Assembly (NCBI RefSeq): GCF_014257025.1 | Contig: NZ_JACMSF010000007.1 | Location: forward strand, 124,001-188,000 | From: Streptomyces cupreus | GTDB lineage: Bacteria; Actinomycetota; Actinomycetes; Streptomycetales; Streptomycetaceae | Direction: 5' to 3' | Length of the DNA stretch: 64,000 bases | In this document: positions 43,541 through 57,374 of the stretch, piece by piece | Layout of the letters: each line of letters starts with the position of its first letter | Numbering within the stretch: the first letter of the stretch is position 1 | Translations under genes and position numbers: made by a program | The notes under the pieces: generated by a model | The model's database searches: none | What the model was told of the DNA's origin: nothing | Seen by the model: the letters and a program-made list of their open reading frames with translations, nothing else

Positions 43541-44769
43541 TGAGCAACTCCTTCGTGAGAAAGGGGCGTTCGCACACCCCAGAGCAGAAATACGGGATTG
43601 GTCGCCGCCAGCCGGGACACATCCCCCGGCAGCGGCGCGAGCCGCGAGGACTGCAACAGCACCCCGTCGCAGTCGAACCCCGCGCCGGTGAGCGCGGCCT
43701 GCGCGGCCGGCACCCGGTCCAGTGCCGCCATGGCGACGACCACGGTCCGCCGCGCCCGCCGCGCACACGCGGTCACGATGGCGGGCAGCTCGCGCCCCCC
43801 GCCCCCGATGAACACGGCGTCGGGATCGTCCAGATCGGACAGCACCGTGGGCGCGGCCCCGTGCACGGCCCGTACGTCGACCCCGTGCGCGGCCGCGTTG
43901 GCGCGGATCCGCTCGATGCCGTCCCGGGTCTTCTCGACCGCGGTGACGGCGGCGCCGAGACGTGCGCACTCCACGGCCACCGAACCCGAGCCCGCGCCGA
44001 CGTCCCAGACCAGATCGCCGAGCCGGGGCCCGAGCCTGGCCAGGGCCAGCGCCCGCACCTCGAACTTGGTGATCATCGAGTCGCGGTGGGCGAACTCCGT
44101 CTCGTCCAGCGCCCATCCGGCGGGGCCGACGGGCGGCCCGGCGACCGTACGCGCCGGTCCCAGCGACCGCGTCTCGTCCAGGCACAGGACGACACTCACC
44201 GCCGTACCCCAGTCGCGGGCCGCGGCCTCGGCGGGCGTGACCCGCTCGACGCGCTCCTCGGCGGTGCCCAGCGTGGAGGCGACGAACAGGACCCGCGCCT
44301 CGCACCTGAGGGCAGCGCCCAGCTCGGCAGGACCGGACCCGGGCCCGGTCAGCACGGCGACCTTCGGCCGCGCCCGGCAGACATTGACGGCCGTACGCAA
44401 CTCCCGCCCGTGCGCGCTGACCACGACCGCGTCGTCCCACGGCACCCCGACCCGCGCAAAGGCGGCGGCCACGGAGGAGACACCGGGCCGCACGTCCAAT
44501 TCCCGCGACCCGAACCGCTCGGCCAGCACCCGCACGATCCCGAAGAATCCCGGGTCCCCGGAGGCCAGCACCACCACCCGGTCCGACTTCTCCATATGCC
44601 GCTCGATGACGTCCAGCGCCGGCGCCAGCGGACCGAGGACGACCCGCTCGGCACCGGCCGGGACCGGCGCGGCGTCCAGATGCCGCCGCCCGCCGACGAC
44701 GAGCCGGGCCCCGGCCAGCACCTCGGCTGGAACCGGCGCCCCCGTCCCCGTACCGACGACCGTGATCAC
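43537..44769 (-). CDS. cobL: Precorrin-6Y C5,15-methyltransferase (decarboxylating)
   Basis: 410 residues: the N-terminal CbiE domain (VVGTGTGAPVPAEVLAGARL, LASGDPGFFGIVRVLAERFG, VSAHGRELRTAV) and the C-terminal CbiT domain (HRDSMITKFEVRALALARLG, VWDVGAGSGSVAVECARLGA) which also decarboxylates C12. GTG start overlaps the cobM stop; stop overlaps the next start. Confidence 0.95.
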   Translation of the reverse strand: MITVVGTGTGAPVPAEVLAGARLVVGGRRHLDAAPVPAGAERVVLGPLAPALDVIERHMEKSDRVVVLASGDPGFFGIVRVLAERFGSRELDVRPGVSSVAAAFARVGVPWDDAVVVSAHGRELRTAVNVCRARPKVAVLTGPGSGPAELGAALRCEARVLFVASTLGTAEERVERVTPAEAAARDWGTAVSVVLCLDETRSLGPARTVAGPPVGPAGWALDETEFAHRDSMITKFEVRALALARLGPRLGDLVWDVGAGSGSVAVECARLGAAVTAVEKTRDGIERIRANAAAHGVDVRAVHGAAPTVLSDLDDPDAVFIGGGGRELPAIVTACARRARRTVVVAMAALDRVPAAQAALTGAGFDCDGVLLQSSRLAPLPGDVSRLAATNPVFLLWGVRTPLSHEGVAQ

Positions 44770-45584
44770 GTGCTCGCCCCCCGCTCACGCAGCGCCCTGC
44801 GGGCCTCCGGGTCGGCCTTGCGGAAGCCGTGGAAGTGACCGGGGTGGTACAGGTGCGAGCGGGTGCCGTGCGCGGAGAGCGCCGGGCCGACCAGGAAGAG
44901 GGTGTGCTTCCAGAGCTTGTGCTCCTTGACGGTCTCCTCCAGGGTGCCGACCGTGCACCGCACGATCAGCTCCTCCGGCCAGGTGGCCTGGTAGGCGACC
45001 ACGACCGGGGTGTCGGTCGGATAGCCGCCCTCCAGCAGCTCCCGCACCAACTGCCCGCTACGGGCCGCCGACAGGAAGATCGCCATGGTGGTCCCGTGCT
45101 TGGCGAACTCCCGTACCTCCTCACCGGGCGGCATGGGCGTCTTGCCGCCACCCAGCCGGGTCAGTACGACGGACTGGGCGACCTCGGGAATGGTCAGCTC
45201 GCGCTGGGCGAGCGCGGCGACGGCGGAGAAGGCGGAGACGCCGGGGATCACCTCGGTGGCGATCCCGATCCGGGCACACCGGTCGAGCTGCTCCTGGGTA
45301 CCGCCCCACAGAGCGGGATCCCCGGAGTGAATACGGGCGACCCGCAGACCCTCTGCAAGGGCCCGCTCGTACACGGCGACGACGTCCTCAAGGGACATGG
45401 TCGCCGAGTCGAGGATCTCCGCGTCCTCGCGCGCGTGCTGGAGGACCTCCGCCTGGACCAGGCTGGCCGCCCAGATCACCACGTCGGCCTCGGCGATGGC
45501 ACGCGCGGCACGGAACGTCAGCAGATCGGCGGCGCCGGGGCCGGCACCGACGAAGGTCACCTTGCCGGTGGGGGCATCGGCCAT
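44766..45584 (-). CDS. cobM: Precorrin-4 C11-methyltransferase
   Basis: SAM-dependent methyltransferase of 272 residues: VTFVGAGPGAADLLTFRAAR, RIHSGDPALWGGTQEQLDRC, PGVSAFSAVAALAQRELTIP and GTTMAIFLSAARSGQLVREL. It is the first gene of the second half of the cluster, 108 bp from the divergent ZIP gene, so it needs its own promoter in that gap. No riboswitch-like core fits into the gap. Confidence 0.95.
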   Translation of the reverse strand: MADAPTGKVTFVGAGPGAADLLTFRAARAIAEADVVIWAASLVQAEVLQHAREDAEILDSATMSLEDVVAVYERALAEGLRVARIHSGDPALWGGTQEQLDRCARIGIATEVIPGVSAFSAVAALAQRELTIPEVAQSVVLTRLGGGKTPMPPGEEVREFAKHGTTMAIFLSAARSGQLVRELLEGGYPTDTPVVVAYQATWPEELIVRCTVGTLEETVKEHKLWKHTLFLVGPALSAHGTRSHLYHPGHFHGFRKADPEARRALRERGAST

Positions 45585-45692
45585 GGGGATCGGTCCTCTC
45601 CTACAGAGCGGTGGTGCTGTCGGGGTTGAAAGTCAGTGGGCACGCGGGCGTCGGACACGCACGGACGGACGCCGATCGGATAGCAAGGCCCT

Positions 45693-46421
45693 ATGGCGGT
45701 CTTCGTAGCGCTCGGCGCGTTCCTGATGACGCTGGCCGGCGGCTGGACGGCGCAACGCGTGACGGACCGCCGCCACCTCGTGCTGGGCCTGGCCGGCGGC
45801 CTGATGCTGGGCGTGGTCGGCCTCGACCTGCTGCCTGAGGCGCTGGAGGCGGCGGGCGAGGAGATCTACGGCGTACCGGCCGCGCTGCTTCTGTTCGTGG
45901 CCGGCTTCCTCCTGGCCCACCTGGTGGAACGGCTGCTGGCCGCCCGCCAGGCCGCGCACGGCGCGGACGAGAAGGACGGCCGTGCCCCTGAGGTGGGCCT
46001 CACGGCGGCCGCGGCGATGGTCGGTCACAGCGCGATGGACGGCGTGGCGATCGGCGCGGCCTTCCAAGTGGGCGGCGGCATGGGCACGGCGGTCGCTCTC
46101 GCGGTGATCGCCCATGACTTCGCGGACGGCTTCAACACGTACACGATCACGAGCCTGTACGGCAACGCCCGCCGCAGAGCCCTCGCCATGCTGTTCGCGG
46201 ACGCGGTCGCGCCCGTGGTGGGCGCCGCCTGTACGACGTTCGTGACCATCCCCGAGGGCCTGCTCGGCGGCTATCTGGGCCTGTTCGGCGGTGCCCTGCT
46301 CTACCTCGCGGCGGCGGAGATCCTCCCCGAGGCCCACCACGAACACCCGGCCCGCTCGACACTGCTGTGCACGATCGCGGGGGTGCTGTTCATCTGGCTC
46401 GTGGTGGGAGCGGCGGGCTGA
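45693..46421 (+). CDS. ZIP-family metal transporter inside the cobalamin cluster
   Basis: Divalent metal permease of 242 residues with about seven or eight membrane segments. It has the two ZIP metal-site helices: MVGHSAMDGVAIGAAFQVGG and VIAHDFADGFNTYTITSL. It lacks the long His-rich cytoplasmic loop of eukaryotic ZIPs (the loop here is AARQAAHGADEKDGRAPEVG). It is on the opposite strand between cobI and cobM, dividing the operon. Cobalt supply for corrin synthesis is a plausible role from location; zinc or iron is equally allowed by sequence. The start ATG at 45693 has AAGG just upstream. Confidence 0.85.
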   Translation: MAVFVALGAFLMTLAGGWTAQRVTDRRHLVLGLAGGLMLGVVGLDLLPEALEAAGEEIYGVPAALLLFVAGFLLAHLVERLLAARQAAHGADEKDGRAPEVGLTAAAAMVGHSAMDGVAIGAAFQVGGGMGTAVALAVIAHDFADGFNTYTITSLYGNARRRALAMLFADAVAPVVGAACTTFVTIPEGLLGGYLGLFGGALLYLAAAEILPEAHHEHPARSTLLCTIAGVLFIWLVVGAAG

Positions 46422-46438
46422 GGCCGGCCCGGAAGGGC

Positions 46439-47173
46439 TCACAACTTCCCACCCCGCCCGCCGTCGCGCCGGGCGGGCGCGATGAGCGTGGAGAGGTACG
46501 GCAGCGGCGCCCCGTCGAGTTCGGCGGCGGGCCGGATGGACTCCTCGGCCAGCCCGAGTGCGGCACCCCACACCGCGTCCCCGATCCGCCCGGTCTCCCG
46601 CAGCGCCTCGGCGACCTCACCGGCCTGCCGCCCGAACTTGTAGGCGACGACGGTTCCGGGCCCGGCGAGGGCGTCCTTGAGCACGGCGGCGCCGGCGGTG
46701 ACGGGGACGAGGGTGAGCGGCTCGGTGCCTTCGGTGAGCACGGCTCCGGAACGGGCGGCGAGGTCCTGCATGGCGGTGATGCCGGGGACGGTCTCGACGA
46801 CGGTGCCCGGCAGCAGCTCGCCGATGGTCAGGGCGAGATAGGTGAAGGTGGAGTAGACGTTGGGATCGCCGATGGTGGCGAAGGCGACGACGGAGTGCTC
46901 ACGAAGGAGTTGCGCAACGCGCTCCCCGGCGGCGTCCCAGGCGGCCTCGCGCCGGGCGCGGTCGCTGCGCTCATTGAGAGCGAAGACGACGCGGACGATT
47001 TTGCTCTGGTCGACGTAGTGCAGAACGGTGGCCTCGGCGCGCCCGCGCTCCCCGGTGTCCATCACGGGAACGACGACGACATCGGCCGCGCGCAAGGCAT
47101 TGACGCCCTTGACGGTCACCAGCTCGGGATCGCCGGGACCCACCCCGACACCGATCAACCTGCTGCTGCTCAT
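46439..47173 (-). CDS. cobI: Precorrin-2 C20-methyltransferase
   Basis: 244 residues from ATG 47173, overlapping the cobB stop in ATGA. LIGVGVGPGDPELVTVKGVN is the SAM methyltransferase start; FATIGDPNVYSTFTYLALTI and ETVPGITAMQDLAARSG are the substrate loops. It is the last gene of the riboswitch-proximal half and converges on the ZIP gene with 17 bp between stops. Confidence 0.94.
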   Translation of the reverse strand: MSSSRLIGVGVGPGDPELVTVKGVNALRAADVVVVPVMDTGERGRAEATVLHYVDQSKIVRVVFALNERSDRARREAAWDAAGERVAQLLREHSVVAFATIGDPNVYSTFTYLALTIGELLPGTVVETVPGITAMQDLAARSGAVLTEGTEPLTLVPVTAGAAVLKDALAGPGTVVAYKFGRQAGEVAEALRETGRIGDAVWGAALGLAEESIRPAAELDGAPLPYLSTLIAPARRDGGRGGKL

Positions 47174-48513
47174 GACGTCCGGCACCTCTCCACGAACCGA
47201 CGGGCGACACCGGGCTGGGACGCCCAGTGCGTGTGCAGATAACTCGCGTGCACACCTTGTTGTACAAATCCTTCGACCCGCCGCTGAGGGGCGCGCACAC
47301 CCCAAGCGGGAGCCGCCCCCGCGCCCGGCTCGACGACGGTCCGATGAAACTCGTGCCCTCGCATCCGAGTCCCCGCGACGGCCAGCGAACTGTCCCCGAC
47401 GGCCACGGCATCCCGATACCCGAGGGTGAGCCGCTCGGACATACGGGCGTCGGCACCGAGGACCCCACACATGGGCAGCCCGTCGAGCTCACGGCACAGG
47501 TAAAGCAGCCCGGCACATTCGGCGGCGACGGGAGCGCCGGTCAGGGCGAGTTCAGTGATGGCCTTGCGCAGGGGTTCATTGGCGGACAGCTCGGAGGCGT
47601 ACACCTCCGGGAACCCACCCCCGATGACCAAACCCCGGGTACCGTCGGGCAGTTGTTCATCCCGTAGCGGGTCGAAAGACACGACTTCAGCACCGGCGGC
47701 GCTGAGCAACTCGGCATGCTCGGCGTAGGAGAAGGTGAACGCTTCTCCACCGGCAACAGCAACTACCGTCCCGTCCGGCGTTTGAGAACCCGGAGACCAG
47801 GCCGCACATGGCAACGGACCCGCGCTACGAGCCAGCCTCAGCAGCCCATCCAGATCACAACCGTCGGCGACCTGCGCCCCCATCGCGGCCACGGCCTCCA
47901 TCGCCGCAGCCCGCCGCTCAGCCACCGGCACCAACCCCAGATGCCGAGAAGGCGTATCCACCTGCGCAACCCGCCGAAGCACCCCCAACACAGGCACCCC
48001 GACCGACTCCAAAGCCTCCCGCAACAACTCCTCATGCCGAGAAGAGGCGACCTTGTTGAGGATCACCCCCCCGACCCGAACCTCCGGATCCCACGACACA
48101 AACCCATGCACCAGCGCCGCGACGGACCGCGACTGCGAAGACGCGTCCACGACCAGCACAACCGGCGCCCGCAACAACTTCGCCACATGAGCGGTGGACG
48201 CCAGTTCACCCTCCCCCGCGGCCCCGTCGTACAGCCCCATCACACCCTCGACCACGGCAAGGTCACACCCGAGCGCACCGTGCAGAAACAAGGGCCCGAC
48301 CAACTCCGGCCCGCACAGATACGCATCGAGATTCCGCCCCACCCGCCCGGTCGCGAGCGCGTGATACCCGGGATCGATGTAGTCGGGCCCCACCTTGTGC
48401 GGAGACACGGCAAGCCCCCGCGCGGCGAACGCGGCCATCAACCCCGTGGCAACGGTGGTCTTCCCGCTCCCGGAAGAGGGCGCGGCGACGACCAGCCGAG
48501 GGACCGAGGACAT
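47170..48513 (-). CDS. cobB: Cobyrinate a,c-diamide synthase
   Basis: ATP-dependent amidation of the a and c side chains with glutamine. ATG 48513 sits in TGATG with the cobO stop; a GTG two codons upstream is possible. 447 residues: P-loop APSSGSGKTTVATGLMAAFA, HKVGPDYIDPGYHALATGR, VVEGVMGLYDG, and the class I glutaminase-like domain with Cys in PVAAECAGLLYL and His in GHEFHRT. Sometimes called CbiA. Confidence 0.94.
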   Translation of the reverse strand: MSSVPRLVVAAPSSGSGKTTVATGLMAAFAARGLAVSPHKVGPDYIDPGYHALATGRVGRNLDAYLCGPELVGPLFLHGALGCDLAVVEGVMGLYDGAAGEGELASTAHVAKLLRAPVVLVVDASSQSRSVAALVHGFVSWDPEVRVGGVILNKVASSRHEELLREALESVGVPVLGVLRRVAQVDTPSRHLGLVPVAERRAAAMEAVAAMGAQVADGCDLDGLLRLARSAGPLPCAAWSPGSQTPDGTVVAVAGGEAFTFSYAEHAELLSAAGAEVVSFDPLRDEQLPDGTRGLVIGGGFPEVYASELSANEPLRKAITELALTGAPVAAECAGLLYLCRELDGLPMCGVLGADARMSERLTLGYRDAVAVGDSSLAVAGTRMRGHEFHRTVVEPGAGAAPAWGVRAPQRRVEGFVQQGVHASYLHTHWASQPGVARRFVERCRTS

Positions 48514-49112
48514 CACCACTCGATACCCCTCTGCCCCTTCTGCCCGACGTCCATCGGATGCTTCACCTTGGACATGTCGGTCACGAGATCCGCGAAGTCG
48601 ACGAGCTTCTCGGGCGCGTTCCGCCCGGTGATGACCACATGCTGCGTCCCCGGACGATCCCGCAGCACGGAGATCACCTCATCGGTGTCGACCCACCCCC
48701 AGTGCATCGGATAGGCGAACTCATCGAGCACATACAGCTTGTACGTCTCGGCGGCGAGATCCCGCTTGACCTGCTCCCAGCCCTCCCGGGCCTTCTCCTC
48801 GTTGTCCATCTGCTGATCACGCTGCACCCACGACCAGCCCTCACCCATCTTGTGCCAGTCGACGGACCCGCCCTCCCCGGACGCCCCGAGCACCCGCAGC
48901 GCGTTCTCCTCGCCGACCTTCCATTTGGCCGACTTGACGAACTGGAACACCCCGATGGGCCACCCCTGGTTCCAGGCCCGAAGGGCAAGCCCGAAAGCGG
49001 CGGTGGACTTCCCCTTGCCGATGCCCGTATGCACCACGACCAACGGCCGATTACGTCGCTGACGCGTAGTCAGTCCATCATCCGGAATCACACTCGGCTG
49101 CCCCTGAGGCAT
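48513..49112 (-). CDS. cobO: Cob(I)yrinic acid a,c-diamide adenosyltransferase
   Basis: Adds the upper 5'-deoxyadenosyl ligand. 199 residues of the CobA/BtuR type: P-loop TGIGKGKSTAAFGLALRAWN, FVKSAKWKVGEENALRVLGA, LYVLDEFAYPMHWGWVDTDE and VVITGRNAPEKLVDFADLVT. Its start codon shares one base with the chelatase stop. Confidence 0.95.
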   Translation of the reverse strand: MPQGQPSVIPDDGLTTRQRRNRPLVVVHTGIGKGKSTAAFGLALRAWNQGWPIGVFQFVKSAKWKVGEENALRVLGASGEGGSVDWHKMGEGWSWVQRDQQMDNEEKAREGWEQVKRDLAAETYKLYVLDEFAYPMHWGWVDTDEVISVLRDRPGTQHVVITGRNAPEKLVDFADLVTDMSKVKHPMDVGQKGQRGIEW

Positions 49113-51093
49113 TACGCGGCCCTCCTCTGTACGTCCTTCACCAGCCCGGCGATCGAGTCGGCCCGCAACTCGTCCAGCGTCACGGCCGTACCCCCCAACT
49201 CACCGGCCAACTGCCCCGCGAGCCCCAGCCGCACAGGCCCGGACTCACAGTCCACGACCACGGAGGCGACCCCCTCGGCCGCGAACAACCGAGCGGCCCG
49301 CCCAGCCAGCGCGACCGGCTCGGGCCCACCCGTGGCCCGACCGTCGGTCACCACGACAAGCAGCGCCCGCCGCGCGGGATCCCGAAGCCGCTCGACCCGC
49401 AACACGTCATGCGCCTTCAACAGGCCCGCCGCCAGCGGTGTACGCCCACCCGTGGGCAACGACTCCAGCCGGGCGGCGGCCGCGTCCACGGACGACGTCG
49501 GCGGCAGCGCGACATCGGCCGCGGTACCCCGAAAGGTCACCAATCCCACCTTGTCCCGTCGCTGATACGCGTCCAGCAGCAGCGACAGCACGGCCCCCTT
49601 CACGGCACTCATCCGCTGCCGGGCCGCCATCGACCCGGACGCGTCGACCACGAACAGCACGAGGTTCCCCTCACGCCCCTCCCGGCTCGCCTGCCGCAGA
49701 TCGTCCCGCCGTACGACAAGCCCCCGTCCGGAGCGCCCGCGCGCCCGCTGATGCGGCGCGGCCGCCTGCACGGTCGCCGCGAGGTGCAACTTGGTCAGCG
49801 CCCCCCGGGGCCGCCGCGCACCGGTCGTCCGCCCGTGCTCGGTCCGAGCCCGCGAACGCCGCCCGGCGGCACCTTCACCGATCCCGGGCACGCTCAGCAC
49901 CTTGGTGCGGAACGGCTCGGAAGCGCGCACGGCGGACTGCTCGGCCGCGCCCGAGGGCTGCGGCACGCCACCCTCACCGGCCTCGGGGGACGCACCCGCG
50001 TCTCCGTCCTGCGGACCCTCGTCCGGCGCGGGCGAACCACCGCCCCCGCCGGGCCCGTCAGGACCCGGGTCGGGATCGTCGTCCTCCCCGGAGAACTCCT
50101 CCAGCGTCTGATCGAGCTTGTCCTCGTCAAGTCCCGGAGCGTCAAAGGGATTACGCCGCCGACGGTGCGGCAGCGCGAGCAGCGCCGCCTGCCGTACGTC
50201 CTCGGCCAGCGCATCCGTCCGCCCGGCCCACGCGGCCAACGCGGTGGCGGTACGCGCCATCACGATGTCGGCGCGCATGCCGTCCACCTCGAAGGCCGCA
50301 CAGGTCGCCGCGATCTGCCGCAGCGCCTTGTCCCCGAGCCGCACCGACGGCAACAACTCCCGGGCGGCGACGATCCGTTGACGTACGGAGGCCTCCTCGT
50401 CCGCCCAACGGGCCGCGAAGCCGCCCGGATCGTCGTCGTAGGCGAGCCGCCGCCGTACGACCTCCACCCGCTGATCGGGCTCCCGCGAGGCCGCGACCTC
50501 GACGGTGAGACCGAACCGGTCGAGCAACTGCGGCCGCAGCTCGCCCTCCTCGGGGTTCATGGTCCCGACGAGCAGGAAGCGGGCGGCATGGCGCACGGAG
50601 ACGCCTTCGCGTTCGACGTACGACGCACCCATCGCCGCCGCGTCCAGCAGCAGGTCGACCAGGTGGTCGTGGAGGAGGTTGACCTCGTCGACGTAGAGGA
50701 TCCCGCGGTGCGCGTCGGCCAGCAGCCCCGGCTCGAAGGCCTTCACGCCCTCCGCGAGCGCCCGCTCGATGTCGAGGGCGCCCACCAGCCGGTCCTCGGA
50801 GGCGCCGACGGGGAGTTCGACCATGCGGGCGGGGCGGGCGGTGCCGCCTCCGGCCTCGTGCGGTCCGTCCGGGCAGGCGGGGTCCGGCCGGGACGGCTCA
50901 CAGGAGAAGCGGCATCCGGGGACGACGGCCACCTCCGGCAGCAGCGCCGAAAGGGCGCGTACCGCCGTCGACTTGGCGGTGCCCTTCTCGCCGCGCACCA
51001 GCACACCGCCGACGGCCGGCGACACGGCGTTCAGCAGCAGCGCGAGCCGCAGGTCGTCCTGGCCGACAACGGCCGTGAAAGGGAAAGGAGTTG

Positions 51094-51097
<4 letters not shown>
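49112..51097 (-). CDS. Cobaltochelatase I/D-type subunit (AAA+ with VWA domain)
   Basis: Energises cobalt insertion by CobN. GTG 51097 overlaps the cobN stop. 661 residues join a ChlI-like AAA+ module (Walker A RGEKGTAKSTAVRAL, Walker B ILYVDEVNLLHDHLVDLLLD, sensor GTMNPEEGELRPQLLDRFGL), an acidic Pro/Gly linker (about residues 335-390) and a ChlD-like von Willebrand domain with the MIDAS motif FVVDASGSMAARQR. This is the actinobacterial substitute for CobS and CobT. A Cys-rich insertion (GCRFSCEPSRPDPACPDGP) lies near residue 50. Confidence 0.92.
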
Positions 51098-54758
<3,661 letters not shown>

Positions 54759-54762
<4 letters not shown>

Positions 54763-56330
54763 GCGGGCGCTCCCGGTGGAATGAAAGGCAGTCCTTGCGG
54801 CGCGCCCGACTCGATGAGCCGCCAGAGCGCGTCGGTGTCCGCGTGCTGTTCGATCAGATCGCCGAGCCGGTCGAGCTGTTCCTCGCGCAGCGCGGCGAAC
54901 GAGGTGTCGGCGGCCGGTACGAAGCGACGGCCCGCGGCGGCCGCCACCTCGCGCAGGAAGGCGCGTCGGAAACCGTCCGACTCCAGCGAGCCGTGCCAGT
55001 GCGTGCCCCAGGTCTGCCCGACCCGGCAGCCGTCCAGGCTGTGTCCTTTGTCATCAGAGATGAACGCTTCGCCGCCGGTGACTTCGGCGACGCCGTGATG
55101 GATCTCGTATCCCTCGACCTGCTCGCCGAGGGCTTCCCCCACCGGCCGGGTGAGGGTCTTCTCGCGGGCGAACCGCACCCGTAGGGGCAGCAGCCCGAGC
55201 CCCTCGACCAGACCCCTGCGGCTCTCGACCTCGTCCTCGATCCGCTCGCCGAGAACCTGGAAGCCACCACAGATGCCGAGAATGGGCTTTTGTCGGTTGG
55301 CCCTCTGTACGAGAGCCTCCGCGAGGCCTCGCTCCCGCAGCCACTCCAGCGCCTTGACGGTCCCCCGGGTGCCGGGAATGACGACGAGATCGGCGTCGGC
55401 CAGCTCCTCCGGCCGGTCCACGAACCGCACGACGACACCGGGCTCGGCGGCGAGGGCGTCGACATCGGTGAAGTTGGACATGAGGGGGACGGCGCAGACA
55501 GCCACGCGCAGGACGTCCTCGCCCACGGGAGAGGAGACCTGGGACTCCCGCACGGCCCCTCGCAGGGAGACGTTCCCCCACGCTCGACTTCGCTCGCGCG
55601 GGGGGACCCCCATCCCGTCTTCCTCGTCGATCCCGAGCCCGTGCCGGAAGGGCAGGACGCCGTAGGTGCGCCGCCCCGTGAGGCCATGGAGCATGTCGAG
55701 GCCGGGTTCGAGGAGGCTGACGTCCCCCCGGAACTTGTTGACGAGGAACCCGGCGACCAGCTTCTGGTCCGCTTCGGACAGCAGGGCGACGGTCCCGAAG
55801 AAGGAGGCGAACACCCCACCCCGGTCGATGTCACCGACGACGAGCACGGGCAGGCCCGCATTGCGCGCGATGCCCATGTTCACGATGTCGGTCCGCCGCA
55901 GATTGATCTCGGCCGGAGAACCGGCCCCCTCGCAGATCACCGCGTCATACGTGCCCCGCAACTCGGCGAGACAGTCGAGCACGGTGCCGAGAAGTCGCTG
56001 CTGCCGCCCGCCGTGATACCCGCGCGCACTCAACTCGCCCACCGGCTTGCCCATGAGCACGACCTGACTGCTCTGCTCGCCACCGGGCTTGAGCAGCACA
56101 GGGTTCATGAGGGCCGTCGGCTCCACCCGGCAGGCCTGCGCCTGCATGGCCTGAGCCCGCCCGATCTCGGCGCCTTCCCTCGTCACGAACGAGTTGAGCG
56201 ACATGTTCTGCGCCTTGAAGGGCGCGACCTTCACCCCCTGCCGGACCAGCCAACGGCAGATACCGGCGGTGACGACACTCTTTCCGGCGTCGGAGGTGGT
56301 ACCGGCGACCAGAAGCCCTCCGCCGCTCAT
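54759..56330 (-). CDS. cobQ: Cobyric acid synthase, with an internal in-frame palindrome
   Basis: Amidates the b, d, e and g side chains of adenosylcobyrinate diamide. ATG 56330 overlaps the cbiB stop (ATGA). 523 residues: P-loop GTTSDAGKSVVTAGICRWLV, KAQNMSLNSFVTREGAEIGR, DIDRGGVFASFFGTVALLSE, and the glutaminase domain with Cys in ILGICGGFQVLG and His in THWHGSLES. Between EEDG and VSLRGAVRES there are 14 extra residues, MGVPPRERSRAWGN, encoded by a 42-bp palindromic element at 55572-55613. They fall in the region linking the synthetase and glutaminase domains, where an insertion may be tolerated. Confidence 0.95.
55572..55613 (-). repeat. In-frame G/C palindromic element, copy 3 (in cobQ)
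   Basis: 42 bp, 14 codons. On the minus strand it begins ATGGGGGTCCCCCC and ends CGTGGGGGAAC, with GCGCGAGCGAAGTCGAG between. Both ends match copy 1 at 788-826 (ATGGGGG... and TGGGGGAAC), while the loop differs. Confidence 0.75.
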
Positions 56331-57268
56331 GACCGCTTCCCCCGCACGACACGGCGCGCGGCGACGCTGACCCCCAGCGCGAGCCAACTCACCCGGCGGG
56401 ACAGCCGTACGGCCCGCTCGATGTCCCCGACCTCCACAGCACGCCCCTCCCCGTTCAGTACCGGCCGATGTTCGATACGCCCGCCGTATGACAAGGTCCC
56501 CCCGAGCCGCACCCCCAGCGCACCCGCGAACGACGCCTCCACGGGCCCCGCGTTGGGGCTCGGATGCTGCGCGGCGTCGGCGCGCCAGGCACGTACCGCA
56601 CCCTGGGGATTCCCCCCGGCCGCGGCGGTCAGTACGGCGGTCAGCCGCGCCCCCGGCCACCCGGCGACGTCGTCCAGGCGTGCGGAGGCCCAGCCGTACC
56701 GCCGGTAGCGGGCCGACTTGTGGCCGACCATCGCGTCGAGGGTGTTCACGGCCCGGAAACCGAGGAGCCCCGGCACTCCGCCCAAGGCCCCCCACACCAG
56801 CGCCCCCACGACGGCGTCGGAGGTGTTCTCGGCGACGGACTCGACGACGGCCCGCGCGATCCCGTCGGCGTCCAGCGCCTGCGGATCCCGCCCGCACAGA
56901 TGCGGCAGCCGCGCGCGGGCAGCCTCGACGTCCCCCTGGTGAAGCGCCTGCCCGATGACCCGAGCCTCCCGGACGAGCGAAGTCCCGCCGACGACGGCCC
57001 AGGTGGCGACGCCGGTCAGCGCGACGGAAGCGGCAGGGGAGCGGCGTACGGAACGAGCCGCGAGAGCACCCATGGCGACGGCGCCACCGGCGCACACGGC
57101 GGTGTGCAGTGCGCCCCGGCCCCGGTCGTCGCGCCACAGTCGCCGTTCCACGGCGCCCGCGGCCCGCCCGAACACGGCGACCGGATGCCCGCGGCGCGGA
57201 TCGCCGAGGAGCAGGTCACCGAGGAGGCCGGCGGCGGCACCGTACGCGAAGACGCGATCGGCCCGCAT
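56327..57268 (-). CDS. cbiB: Adenosylcobinamide-phosphate synthase (membrane)
   Basis: Attaches aminopropanol phosphate to adenosylcobyric acid. Also called CobD. 313 residues with several membrane segments: FAYGAAAGLLGDLLLGDPRR, HPVAVFGRAAGAVERRLWRD, VVESVAENTSDAVVGALVWG, LGFRAVNTLDAMVGHKSARY and HPSPNAGPVEASFAGALGVR. It is the first gene after the cobalamin riboswitch. The ATG lies in the loop of a perfect 9-bp hairpin (57254-57284), and I see no good ribosome site outside it, which fits translational control. Confidence 0.93.
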   Translation of the reverse strand: MRADRVFAYGAAAGLLGDLLLGDPRRGHPVAVFGRAAGAVERRLWRDDRGRGALHTAVCAGGAVAMGALAARSVRRSPAASVALTGVATWAVVGGTSLVREARVIGQALHQGDVEAARARLPHLCGRDPQALDADGIARAVVESVAENTSDAVVGALVWGALGGVPGLLGFRAVNTLDAMVGHKSARYRRYGWASARLDDVAGWPGARLTAVLTAAAGGNPQGAVRAWRADAAQHPSPNAGPVEASFAGALGVRLGGTLSYGGRIEHRPVLNGEGRAVEVGDIERAVRLSRRVSWLALGVSVAARRVVRGKRS

Positions 57269-57284
57269 CGGCTCAGCCGATCGC
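57254..57284 (-). promoter_or_regulatory. Hairpin enclosing the cbiB start codon
   Basis: On the minus strand GCGATCGGC (57284-57276) pairs perfectly with GCCGATCGC (57262-57254). The 13-nt loop contains the ATG at 57268-57266. It is about 100 nt downstream of the riboswitch core, a suitable place for an expression platform acting on translation. Confidence 0.6.
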
Positions 57285-57374
57285 GGAGTCAGACGCGGGT
57301 TTGGTACTGGATGTCGATCGGCAGGCGAGCATCGTGGTATGTCCTCACTCAGGGTGTCCGCGCCCTGGTTCGAC

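Noticed and set aside
45585..45692. Second cobalamin riboswitch before cobM
   Set aside because: The gap of 108 bp lacks the GCCACTG box and other core elements.
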